Positions 26,473 to 33,669 of a DNA stretch of 64,000 nt are shown here, in pieces. This stretch comes from Thermohalobaculum sp039026375 (GTDB lineage: Bacteria; Pseudomonadota; Alphaproteobacteria; Rhodobacterales; Rhodobacteraceae): contig JBCCML010000016.1 of assembly GCA_039026375.1 (NCBI GenBank), forward strand, positions 1 through 64,000, given 5' to 3'. Made by a program: the position numbers and the translations under genes. Below the pieces are notes generated by a model. The model ran no database searches and was not told the origin of the DNA. It saw only the letters and a list, made by a program, of their open reading frames with translations. Numbering within the stretch: position 1 is the first letter of the stretch; every line of letters starts with the position of its first letter.

Positions 26473-27386
26473 GGCGTCCCCCATTTGCGGGCGTAGTGGC
26501 CCGTCTCTATTTCGTCCGAGATTGTGGGGCCTGATGGCACCCAGCCTAGCTCGTCGCGCGCCCGGACTGCCCGGACCCGGCTGTTCGAGCCCATGGTCGC
26601 CCGCGCCGGCATCTCGCCCCAGACGGCGGCCGCTTCCTCTAGGGTCATCTCCAGCGGCGGGTGATCCACCCCTAGCATCTTGTTGATCGCCACGCAGATC
26701 TCGTGCATCGAAATCTCGGCGGCTTCTGCCCAATAGAACGCACCAGCCGGGGCACTTTCCAGCGCCTTCAGAAACAGGTCGACCACGTCGTCGATATGCA
26801 CGGTCGACCAGATATTCGCGCCCGGGCCCAGATGCTTGGCGACGCCATGCGACAGGGCCAGCTCGATCAGCCAGGGCACCTGCATGGATTCGCGGCCGCC
26901 ATAGTGCCCGGCCCCGTAGATCATGCTGGGCGCGATCACCACGGGATGGGTTTTGAAGACTTTCGAGCTCAGGATCTCCAGGTTCAGCGCCACCCGGCCC
27001 GCGCGCAGCGTGGTGGGGGTAAAGGGCGTCTCCTCGTCGAAGACATCGTCGACCACCTGACCCATCGCCTCCGTGCCGACAATGCTGGAACCAGACGTGT
27101 GGATCAGCTTCTTGCCGGTGCCGTCCAGCGCCGCCAATAGCGCCTGCGCCGACCGGGCATGATCAGCATTGGCAGCGTTGATTACGGCGTCTACCGCCGA
27201 GACTGCTGATCCAAGGATGCCGCCTTCATCCAGCCGGCCGACCATGGGGGTGATACCGGCATCCTCGAGCGCCTGGGCGCCCTGTTCGGTGCGGGTCAGG
27301 CCGGTGACCTGCGCCCCCTGTTTGGCGAGCGCGACCGCAACGGATCCGCCGATATAGCCGGTGGCCCCGGTTACGAAGACGCGCAT
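26469..27386 (-). CDS. NAD-dependent epimerase/dehydratase family protein
   Basis: The 305-residue extended SDR opens MRVFVTGATGYIGGSVAVAL, with the nucleotide-binding TGATGYIG. The middle has a SSIVGTEAMGQ stretch and PSMIYGAGHYGG. It resembles NAD(P)H-dependent ketone reductases and NmrA/3-beta-HSD-like proteins. A string of Gs at about 6 nt precedes ATG 27386. The gene is coupled to the downstream MaoC hydratase. The substrate is unknown. Confidence 0.83.
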   Translation of the reverse strand: MRVFVTGATGYIGGSVAVALAKQGAQVTGLTRTEQGAQALEDAGITPMVGRLDEGGILGSAVSAVDAVINAANADHARSAQALLAALDGTGKKLIHTSGSSIVGTEAMGQVVDDVFDEETPFTPTTLRAGRVALNLEILSSKVFKTHPVVIAPSMIYGAGHYGGRESMQVPWLIELALSHGVAKHLGPGANIWSTVHIDDVVDLFLKALESAPAGAFYWAEAAEISMHEICVAINKMLGVDHPPLEMTLEEAAAVWGEMPARATMGSNSRVRAVRARDELGWVPSGPTISDEIETGHYARKWGTP

Positions 27387-27430
27387 CTAGTGCCCCCCCC
27401 GCTTCGCGGTGGAGGGGCGCGCCGAAGCGG

Positions 27431-27604
27431 TCAGCCCCGTTGGGTGCCGCCGCGCCCGGCCTGCGTATTGACGCCGACGATCACGTCGACCAGCGCCTTC
27501 TTCGTGGTCCCAGCAGCGGCGCTGACGCCATCCAGTTCGGCATCGGTCAGGTCGGCATGCGCTGGTGCTTGATCGGCGGTTTTCGGTTCGGTTGTCTTCG
27601 TCAC
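27431..27604 (-). CDS. 57-residue peptide with possible double-glycine-type leader
   Basis: The small gene has GTG 27604, preceded by AAGGAG with 7-nt spacing, which is strong. The N-terminal part is hydrophilic and ends in ADLTDAELDGVSAAAG, like the leaders of nitrile-hydratase- or Nif11-type peptide precursors, with Ala-Ala-Ala-Gly where those have Gly-Gly. The C-terminal core is TTKKALVDVIVGVNTQAG, then RGGTQRG. No Cys is present. No peptidase-ABC exporter or modifying enzyme is nearby. A 23-bp near-palindrome lies 28 nt upstream. The function is unknown; the second peptide gene at 30363-30617 has a comparable leader. Confidence 0.6.
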   Translation of the reverse strand: MTKTTEPKTADQAPAHADLTDAELDGVSAAAGTTKKALVDVIVGVNTQAGRGGTQRG

Positions 27605-27631
27605 TGGTCTTCTCCTTCACATCAATTGCCG

Positions 27632-27654
27632 CCGCTGTCGCATATGCGCAGCGG
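27632..27654 (-). promoter_or_regulatory. 23-bp near-perfect palindrome upstream of small peptide gene
   Basis: The arms CCGCTG and CAGCGG flank a perfect CGCATATGCG core (27639-27648); only one T (27638) is unpaired. The site lies between the CoA-transferase stop and the peptide gene start, where a promoter and operator would be. A dimeric regulator site is likely, since the palindrome has no loop for RNA folding. Confidence 0.6.
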
Positions 27655-27692
27655 GAAAGTCTGTGACAGGTGATACGCATTGCCATTGAGCG

Positions 27693-28811
27693 TCACGCCC
27701 CCGAGAATTCTTCCATGATGGCCGCCGCATGTTGCCCGATTGCAGGGGCGGGGCCTTCCATGGGCGCGCGGCCGGGGCTGCGCGGGGCAGGGGACTGGAT
27801 ACCGTCCGAGACCTCGACCAACGGGGCGCCCTGGGTCGCCACCACCTGGGGGGCGGCCAGCCAGTCGCCGAAGGTGTGGATGGGGCTGGCCAGCACGCCC
27901 GCTTCCTCGAAGATCCCGGTCCACTCAGCTGTGGTCTTCTGGCGGGTGGCCTCCGATATCTCGGCCATCAGGGGGGCGAGGTTTTCCAGCCGGGTCGCGA
28001 AGGTCGCGTACTTTGGGTCATCCGCCAGGTCGGCGCGTCCGATGGCCTGGGCGATGGCGGGAAAGTGCGCTTCGCGGACCAGCGTGATCGCGATCCAGCC
28101 ATCCGCCGTCGGGTAGCTGCCGGCGGGCGCATTCGGGCTGGCCGGTGTTTCGCCGTAATGGGCGAACTCCATGACCTTGGGCGCCATAATGGCTGCCGCC
28201 GCCTGCATCAGGCTGACATCGATGTGGCGCCCGCCACGCTGGCCGGTCTGTTGCGCCATCAACGCCATGGTCACCTGCTGATAGGCGTAGAGCCCCGTGA
28301 TCGCGTCCACGATGGTGGTGTGGATCTTGTGCGGGATGCCGTCCACGCCGTGGTTCACCGACATCATGCCGCTGAAGGCCTGCGCAATGGTGTCCGTCAT
28401 CGGATCGCGCCCGCGCGGCCCCTCCTGCCCAAAGCCTGAAACGGAGAGATAGATCACCTCCGGGTTCACCGCCCGGATCGCCTCATAGCTCAGACCCAGC
28501 CGCTCCGTCGCGCCGGGCCGCGCACTTTCAGCAACCACGTCCGCCTTTGCCGCGATCCGCTTGACCAGCGCCACCGCTTCCGGGGTCTTCAGGTCCAGCT
28601 CGATGCTCTCCTTGCCCAGGTTGTAGTAGAGATAGTTGACCGACTGTCCCTGCGGCCCGCCGCCGATCTGGCGCACCCAGTCGCCGCCCGGCGGTTCCAC
28701 CTTGATCACCCGCGCCCCGTGTTCGGCCATCAGCCGCCCGCAATAGGGCCCGGCGATCCCCTGCGTCATGTCCAGCATCAGCCGACCGGCCAATGGCGTG
28801 TCCGCGTGCAT
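27693..28811 (-). CDS. CaiB/BaiF family CoA-transferase
   Basis: This 372-residue type III CoA-transferase starts MHADTPLAGRLMLDMTQGIA, with GPYCGRLMAEHGARVIKVEPP. The conserved aspartate region is DPMTDTIAQAFSGMMSV. It moves CoA between carboxylic acids without free intermediates. ATG 28811 has GGGAG 5 nt upstream; the frame extends further but only as antisense of the membrane protein gene. It is divergent from 28888-30291. It is slightly shorter than most CaiB proteins. The acid partner is unknown. Confidence 0.86.
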   Translation of the reverse strand: MHADTPLAGRLMLDMTQGIAGPYCGRLMAEHGARVIKVEPPGGDWVRQIGGGPQGQSVNYLYYNLGKESIELDLKTPEAVALVKRIAAKADVVAESARPGATERLGLSYEAIRAVNPEVIYLSVSGFGQEGPRGRDPMTDTIAQAFSGMMSVNHGVDGIPHKIHTTIVDAITGLYAYQQVTMALMAQQTGQRGGRHIDVSLMQAAAAIMAPKVMEFAHYGETPASPNAPAGSYPTADGWIAITLVREAHFPAIAQAIGRADLADDPKYATFATRLENLAPLMAEISEATRQKTTAEWTGIFEEAGVLASPIHTFGDWLAAPQVVATQGAPLVEVSDGIQSPAPRSPGRAPMEGPAPAIGQHAAAIMEEFSGA

Positions 28812-28887
28812 CATCACTCCCTTGGTTGGGTCTTTGTCCTCACCCTCTGTTATCGTCGCAGCTTCTCTCATTGATCCCGGCCTTGCA

Positions 28888-30291
28888 ATGTCCCCGGCAG
28901 CCTTATCAATCCTGGACCGTGCCGGCATGATCGTGCTGCTGGGCCTGGCCGCGTCCGAGCTGGCGCACCTGGTGCTGGGGCTCAGCTGGGCGGCGGGCAC
29001 GACCCGCGTGATGGCCCTGGGCCTGCTGGTGGTCTCTCTGCCCCGCTTCAAGGCGCTGGAATGGGCGCTGCTGACGCTGGCGCTCTGCCTCGCCGCCGCA
29101 CTCTGGTGGCGGGGCGACGTCGCCGGCATCACCGGGGCCCTGACCAAAAGCGCCTATTTCGCGGCGTTCATCCTGCTGTTGATGCTGCTGAGGGAGGCCG
29201 CCGCCACCTCTGCCTCGGTCCTGTCCGTGGGGGCCTGGATCTCGCAGCAGCCGCCCGGCCGGCGCTTTGTCGTCACCTGGCTGGGCGGGCACACCGCGGG
29301 CATCCTGATGAACTTCGGGGCCGTCTCGCTGCTCGCACCCCTGATCCAGCGCGGCGTCCGCGCGGGCCCCATGGAGACCGCCGAGGATCAGCGCCGCGCC
29401 CTGATCCGCGAACGCCGCCAACTGTCCTCGCTGATCCGCGGCTTTGCCTGGGTGATCGTCTGGTCGCCCACCATGCTGACCCAGGTCATCATCCTGGCGG
29501 GCGTGCCAGGCGTCGACCCGTTCCAGACCATCCTCTGGGGCCTCGGCCTCTCAGCCATCATGTTCCTGGTCGGCTGGGGCGAGGATCGCCTGCGCTGGGG
29601 CAAACCCCGCATGGCCCCAGGCGAGGGCGCGCCGTTCCCCGGCCGTGCCCTGGCCGAGCTCTCGCTCGTCTATGTCTTTCTGGTCGGCGGCGCGGTGGCG
29701 CTGGTCCTGGGGCTCGGCCTCGCGCTGCCAGAGGCGCTGATGACCGTGGCGCCCGTCATCCTGATCGGCTGGGTGGTCTGCCAGGTGCGCGCCGGCACGC
29801 TGCCCTCTATCCCGAAGCGTTTGGCCGAGATTGCCAGCGTCTCGATCCCCGCCATGGGGATGAGCGCCTACATCTTCGGCACGGCGGGCTTCATCGGCAT
29901 AACCGCCGGGCAGTTGGCGCCAGTCGACACCATCGCCCAGTGGACCGAGACAGCCCAGATCCCCGGTTGGGTCTGGGTCGCGGCCCTGCCGGCCCTGATC
30001 ACGCTGGGCGGACAGGTGGCACTTAGCCCTATGATGATGGTGACGTTCCTGGCGGCGGTGCTGTCGGGCCTGCCCGAATTGCCGGCCGACCCGCAATACA
30101 TCGCCCTGGCGCTGGCCGCGGGCTGGGCGCTCAGCATGACGTCTGCGCCGAATGCCACCGGGGCGCTGCTGATCGCGGGCGCCACCGGCATCCCATCCAC
30201 CACGCTCACATGGCGCTGGAACGGCGTCTATTCGCTCAGCGTGCTCTGCCTGCTGGCGGTGCTTGCCTGGGCGATCGTGGGCTCCGGTTAG
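28888..30291 (+). CDS. Hypothetical polytopic membrane protein
   Basis: The protein has about 467 residues and 11-13 hydrophobic segments. In the middle are a conserved-looking GGHTAGILMNFGAVSLLAPL and SPTMLTQVIILAGVPGVDP, with a charged loop between them (RRALIRERRQ). A further repeat-like half contains SIPAMGMSAYIFGTAGFIG and LGGQVALSPMMMV. The two hairpin-like Gly-rich regions recall ion-transporter-superfamily carriers, but I do not recognise the family. ATG 28888 is chosen because the region before it overlaps the divergent CoA-transferase start. No Shine-Dalgarno is clear. Confidence 0.65.
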   Translation: MSPAALSILDRAGMIVLLGLAASELAHLVLGLSWAAGTTRVMALGLLVVSLPRFKALEWALLTLALCLAAALWWRGDVAGITGALTKSAYFAAFILLLMLLREAAATSASVLSVGAWISQQPPGRRFVVTWLGGHTAGILMNFGAVSLLAPLIQRGVRAGPMETAEDQRRALIRERRQLSSLIRGFAWVIVWSPTMLTQVIILAGVPGVDPFQTILWGLGLSAIMFLVGWGEDRLRWGKPRMAPGEGAPFPGRALAELSLVYVFLVGGAVALVLGLGLALPEALMTVAPVILIGWVVCQVRAGTLPSIPKRLAEIASVSIPAMGMSAYIFGTAGFIGITAGQLAPVDTIAQWTETAQIPGWVWVAALPALITLGGQVALSPMMMVTFLAAVLSGLPELPADPQYIALALAAGWALSMTSAPNATGALLIAGATGIPSTTLTWRWNGVYSLSVLCLLAVLAWAIVGSG

Positions 30292-30302
30292 CGGCTGCGG
30301 TA

Positions 30303-30352
30303 GGGTGGGCACTCAACCCACCCATTCAGCCCACCCATTTGGCCCACCCGCG
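30303..30352. terminator. GGGTGGG/CCCACCC hairpin with 13-bp tandem repeats
   Basis: The arms GGGTGGG (30303-30309) and CCCACCC (30317-30323) form a 7-bp stem. The right arm starts a run of 13-bp direct repeats: CCCACCCATTCAG (30317-30329), CCCACCCATTTGG (30330-30342) and the start of a third. It sits between the stop of the membrane protein gene and the stop of the convergent peptide gene, so it probably ends both transcripts. Alternative CCCACCC copies could pair with the same arm. Confidence 0.55.
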
Positions 30353-30362
30353 ATGTCCGATC

Positions 30363-30617
30363 TCAGTGATCGTTGGTGACGCCGATGCCCGTGGGCATTT
30401 GGTTATGGTTGATCGTCACGGCGACGTCGTCCTGTTGCGGCATGTGGTTGTGGTCGATGGTTACGCCGATTTGGCCACCCGTCGGCATATGGTTATGATC
30501 GATTTGAACCGAGACCATGCCACCGGTGGTCATATGATCGTGAGTAATGGTCACGCCGCCTTCGGCCTGGTCCAGGTCAGTGTCGGCGATCGTCTCGGGT
30601 GTCTTTTGGTCGGTCAT
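30363..30617 (-). CDS. 84-residue His-rich repeat peptide with GG-type leader
   Basis: ATG 30617 is preceded by GGGGAG with 7-nt spacing. Residues 1-21 look like a leader ending in Asp-Leu-Asp-Gln-Ala-Glu-Gly-Gly. The remainder is about four tandem 15-residue units with the core I-D-H-N-H-M-P-T-G-G, plus a partial fifth. Unit spacing is exactly 45 bp, but the same residues use different codons between units (GAT/GAC, CAT/CAC). The repeat therefore appears kept at protein level rather than being a fresh DNA duplication. His-x-His pairs suggest metal binding or a small beta-solenoid. No maturation or export gene is nearby. I know no family for it. Confidence 0.7.
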   Translation of the reverse strand: MTDQKTPETIADTDLDQAEGGVTITHDHMTTGGMVSVQIDHNHMPTGGQIGVTIDHNHMPQQDDVAVTINHNQMPTGIGVTNDH

Positions 30618-30675
30618 TGTCTGGCTCCCCTTCATAAGCTTGCGATGAGGAAAGAGTGCACCGATTCCCGGGCGC

Positions 30676-30692
30676 GCGGCTGTAACAGCCGC
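30676..30692 (-). terminator. 17-bp palindrome between dehalogenase and peptide genes
   Basis: The perfect arms GCGGCTGT and ACAGCCGC are separated by one base. On the minus strand the sequence begins at the last base of the haloacetate dehalogenase stop codon and lies about 60 nt before the peptide start. It could be a 3' hairpin (7-bp stem, 3-nt loop) without a U tract, or an operator for the peptide gene. Confidence 0.5.
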
Positions 30693-31558
30693 TACATGTG
30701 CTGAAAAAATCTCGCGATCTCGCCGGTGATTTCGTTTGGTAGTTCCTCGGGCATGTAGTGCCCGCAATCCAGCGCCTTGCCGCTGACCTGTTCTGCCCGC
30801 AGGCGCCACAGGGCCAGCGCGTCGCAGCATTTCTCGACCGTGCCCTGCTTTGCCCACAGGGCGCGCAGTGGCATGGTCAGCTTGCCCGTCTCGGCATTGT
30901 CGTGGTCGATGTCGATGGTGGCCGCGGCCCGGTAATCCTCGCAGGACCCGCGCAGCGTCTCCGGATTGCGGAACGCCTCCAGATATTCGTCCAGCGCCTC
31001 GCCAAAGGCCGCCGGGTCGCCCTGGCGCGAGTTTTTGTCCATCCAGAACCGGTCGGGGTCGGCGGCCATCATCCGCTCGGGCATCGGGTGGGGCAGGATC
31101 ATGAAGAACCAGTGCCAGTAGGCGCGCGCCATGGCGTCCGTGGTGGCGGCGTACATCTCGCGCGTGGGCGCGATGTCCAGCACCATCATCTTGGTCACGC
31201 GGTCGGCCCAGTCATAGGCCAGACGATGGGCAACGCGCCCGCCGCGGTCATGGCCCACCAGGCCAAAGCGCATGTGGCCCAGGTGTTCCATGACCTCGAC
31301 CATGTCGCGGGCCATCTCGCGTTTCGAGTAGTTGATGTGGTTCTCGCCCGCCGGCGGCTTTGACGAAAAGCCATAGCCTCGCAAGTCGGGGCAAATCAGG
31401 CTGAAGCGGTCTTGCAGGGCCGCCGCCTGGTGGCGCCAAATGGCCGAGGTCTGGGGGTTCCCATGCAACAACAGCAGCGGTGGGCCCGTGCCGCCGTGGC
31501 GGACCCGGATCCGCGCGCCTGAGGTGTCGATGAAGGTGTCGGTAAAGCCCTCGAACAT
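30692..31558 (-). CDS. Haloacetate (fluoroacetate) dehalogenase-like hydrolase
   Basis: This 288-residue alpha/beta hydrolase has the features of haloacetate dehalogenase. The nucleophile motif is GHDRGGRVAHR (Asp, with the two substrate-binding Arg). YWHWFF carries the halide-binding His-Trp, and the catalytic His is in DCGHYMPEE. HGNPQTSAIW forms the oxyanion hole. Enzymes with this set hydrolyse fluoro- or chloroacetate to glycolate. No signal peptide is seen. ATG 31558 has AGAGGA upstream. It follows a CoA-transferase gene and the 11-bp repeat element. Confidence 0.85.
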   Translation of the reverse strand: MFEGFTDTFIDTSGARIRVRHGGTGPPLLLLHGNPQTSAIWRHQAAALQDRFSLICPDLRGYGFSSKPPAGENHINYSKREMARDMVEVMEHLGHMRFGLVGHDRGGRVAHRLAYDWADRVTKMMVLDIAPTREMYAATTDAMARAYWHWFFMILPHPMPERMMAADPDRFWMDKNSRQGDPAAFGEALDEYLEAFRNPETLRGSCEDYRAAATIDIDHDNAETGKLTMPLRALWAKQGTVEKCCDALALWRLRAEQVSGKALDCGHYMPEELPNEITGEIARFFQHM

Positions 31559-31579
31559 CGGCCGATCCTCTGGTCAGAA

Positions 31580-31693
31580 CGCGTTAACCCGTCGACTTGG
31601 TGTACATACAGGTGCTGTACAGGTGCTGCACACTTGCTGCACACCTGCGGTACGGGTGCTGCACGCTTGCGGTACGGGTGGATCCCAGCGCCA
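31580..31693 (-). repeat. Dispersed 11-bp array element, copy 2
   Basis: Read on the minus strand, this lies 15 nt after the CoA-transferase stop (31711-31709). The header TGGCGCTGGGA covers 31693-31683. Seven 11-bp units fill 31683-31607; in sense they read CGTACCGCAAG, CGTGCAGCACC, CGTACCGCAGG, TGTGCAGCAAG, TGTGCAGCACC, TGTACAGCACC and TGTATGTACAC, so the 11-bp period is exact but the consensus has shifted from copy 1. The trailer has CCAAGTCGAC and GTTAACGCG (31588-31580). The header and trailer match the other copies. The 27-nt remainder up to the dehalogenase start includes its ribosome binding site. Confidence 0.8.
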
Positions 31694-31708
31694 TTTTGGG
31701 CCCGGATG

Positions 31709-32905
31709 TCAGGTTTTGGTCCCGTCCAGGGCGCATCCGGCGGCGATCATCGCGTCGATTTCCTCCGCCGAATAACCTAATTCGGCAAGGATCGCGCGGG
31801 TCTCCTCACCGAATTTCGGCGGCTTCTTTTTGGCCGGTTGGGCCGGGGTGCGCGACATTTTTATTGGATTACCTGTCGTGCGGAAACCATTGATATCAAT
31901 GGTCATTTCGCGAACCATGGTATGCTCTGCCTCCATCACGGCAGGGATCTCCAGCACCGGTCCGGCAGGCACGCCATTCTTCATCAGGGTGCTGGCCAGC
32001 TCCTCACCGTCCCACTGCGCCATCAGGGGTTCGAACCGGGTCCGCAGCGCTTCCTGATTGGTGATACGTCCGGCATTGCTGCTAAAGGTTGGATCTTCGG
32101 CCAATTCCGGCACGCCCAGCACAGTACAAAGCCGCTTGAATTGCCCCTCATTCCCGCCAGCGATAAATATATCGCAAGTCTTGGTGGGATAGGCGTCGTA
32201 GGGGCTCAAGTTAGTGTGTCTATTGCCGGTGATCTGAGGTGTCTTTCCCGACAGGAAATAGTTGGCATAATGCGGGAATAACAGGGAGACGCCGGTATCA
32301 TACAGCGACGCTTCTATGAATTGGCCCTTTCCTGACTTCTCGCGTTCATACAGTGCCATGTTGATCCCGATCGCCGTCGCCATCCCCGTCGCGATGTCGA
32401 CAATCGGAATTCCCAAACGCGTCGGCCCACCCCCCGGCACCCCATTCACGCTCATCAGACCGGCCTGCGCCTGAATCACAGCGTCATAGCCGGGCAACCC
32501 GCCCAGGGGTCCATCAGCGCCGAAACCAGAGACTTTGGCGTGGATCAGGCGCGGAAATTTCTTCGATAAAACATGATCATAGCCCAGCCCCCACTTCTCC
32601 ATCGAGCCTGGTTTGAAGTTCTCGATCAGGACGTCCGCCGTCGCCAGCAGCTTCAGAAATGCCTCCTGCCCGCTGGCCGAGCGCAGGTCCAATGCCATCC
32701 CCCGCTTGTTGCGATTGATGCCCAGAAAGTAGCTGGCGGCGCCGACCTCCTCGTCGAACGGAGGACCCCAGTGGCGCACGTCGTCGCCCTGTGGCGGCTC
32801 GACCTTGATGACCTCGGCCCCGTGATCGCCCAGCCACTGCGTGCAGAACGGTCCGCCCAGAATGCGTGTCAGATCGATGACGCGAACGCCGTCAAGCGCT
32901 CCCAT
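31709..32905 (-). CDS. CaiB/BaiF family CoA-transferase
   Basis: The 398-residue protein is a full-length family III CoA-transferase. Signature segments are RVIDLTRILGGPFCTQWLGDHGAEVIKVEPP and NRNKRGMALDLRS at the N-terminus, and the GLPGYDAVIQAQAGLMSVNG region with the conserved aspartate. C-terminal EIPAVMEAEHTMVREM is typical too. The CoA donor and acceptor are not identifiable. ATG 32905 has GGGAGAG upstream. It is transcribed with the two-subunit CoA-transferase genes upstream (33.7-34.5 kb), so it may act on the same acids. Confidence 0.9.
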   Translation of the reverse strand: MGALDGVRVIDLTRILGGPFCTQWLGDHGAEVIKVEPPQGDDVRHWGPPFDEEVGAASYFLGINRNKRGMALDLRSASGQEAFLKLLATADVLIENFKPGSMEKWGLGYDHVLSKKFPRLIHAKVSGFGADGPLGGLPGYDAVIQAQAGLMSVNGVPGGGPTRLGIPIVDIATGMATAIGINMALYEREKSGKGQFIEASLYDTGVSLLFPHYANYFLSGKTPQITGNRHTNLSPYDAYPTKTCDIFIAGGNEGQFKRLCTVLGVPELAEDPTFSSNAGRITNQEALRTRFEPLMAQWDGEELASTLMKNGVPAGPVLEIPAVMEAEHTMVREMTIDINGFRTTGNPIKMSRTPAQPAKKKPPKFGEETRAILAELGYSAEEIDAMIAAGCALDGTKT

Positions 32906-32925
32906 GGCCTCTCTCCCAGGTTAAG

Positions 32926-33669
32926 TTAGGCTGCCAAGCCCCAGACACGGCCGGCAAATTCAGGATAGAACTGTAGGATCTGCGGGGCGATTTCTTGGCG
33001 AATACGCGCCAGGCGCGCGGCATCCGGCGCCGGTGTTTCCGCCACATCGTCCGCGTCGAACGCAAAACCGGTCGCCTCCCGGATGCTGTCCACGGTCTCG
33101 CCCGGATGGACCGAGCGGAGCGAAAACCGCGCGCGCTGCCGATCAAAATCCATGAGGCAGCGGTTGGTGACCAACGCGTGCGGCCCACCGGGGCGGTGCA
33201 CGCCCGGCGCGCTGGTGCCGGGGGCCGAGATGAAATCGACCTTCTCGACCAATGTGCGGGGCGAATGTTCCTCGCGGAACAGGACCACCTTTGGCACAAC
33301 GTAATACATCAAAGCGGACCCAAACGAGCCCGGAAACCGCTTTTTCATCGAGGGATAGTCGCCGATCCCGACCAGGTTGATGTTGGCTTGGCCGTCAATC
33401 TGCACCCCACCCAGAAAGAACGAGTCGATCATGCCCCGCGCAGCGACGTCAAACAGCTCGCGCGCGCCGTCCGTGAACGGGTTGTGCCGGCGCGAATGGA
33501 TGATGGAGACCTGCATACGCCCTTGTTTGCGCTCGGCTTTTTCAGCCTTCGCCAGCAGCGCCGCAGCGCCCGGAATGGGAGAGGCCGCGCCCACCGCAAC
33601 ATGGCGGTCTTCGGCCAGCATGTTGGCCAGGACCGAGATCAACAGCTCCTCGCGGGTCGCCTCGCCCAT
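32926..33669 (-). CDS. CoA-transferase family I, subunit B
   Basis: The 247-residue protein resembles glutaconate CoA-transferase subunit B and the related IpdB. It has the VAVGAASPIPGAAALLA opening and FFLGGVQIDGQANINLVGIGD, which carries the small-subunit fold. Subunit A, encoded directly upstream, overlaps it by one base (TGATG). These dimers either transfer CoA or open a CoA-thioester ring, as IpdAB does in steroid degradation; no steroid genes lie nearby. The active-site Glu typical of true transferases could not be placed with confidence. Confidence 0.83.
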   Translation of the reverse strand: MGEATREELLISVLANMLAEDRHVAVGAASPIPGAAALLAKAEKAERKQGRMQVSIIHSRRHNPFTDGARELFDVAARGMIDSFFLGGVQIDGQANINLVGIGDYPSMKKRFPGSFGSALMYYVVPKVVLFREEHSPRTLVEKVDFISAPGTSAPGVHRPGGPHALVTNRCLMDFDRQRARFSLRSVHPGETVDSIREATGFAFDADDVAETPAPDAARLARIRQEIAPQILQFYPEFAGRVWGLAA

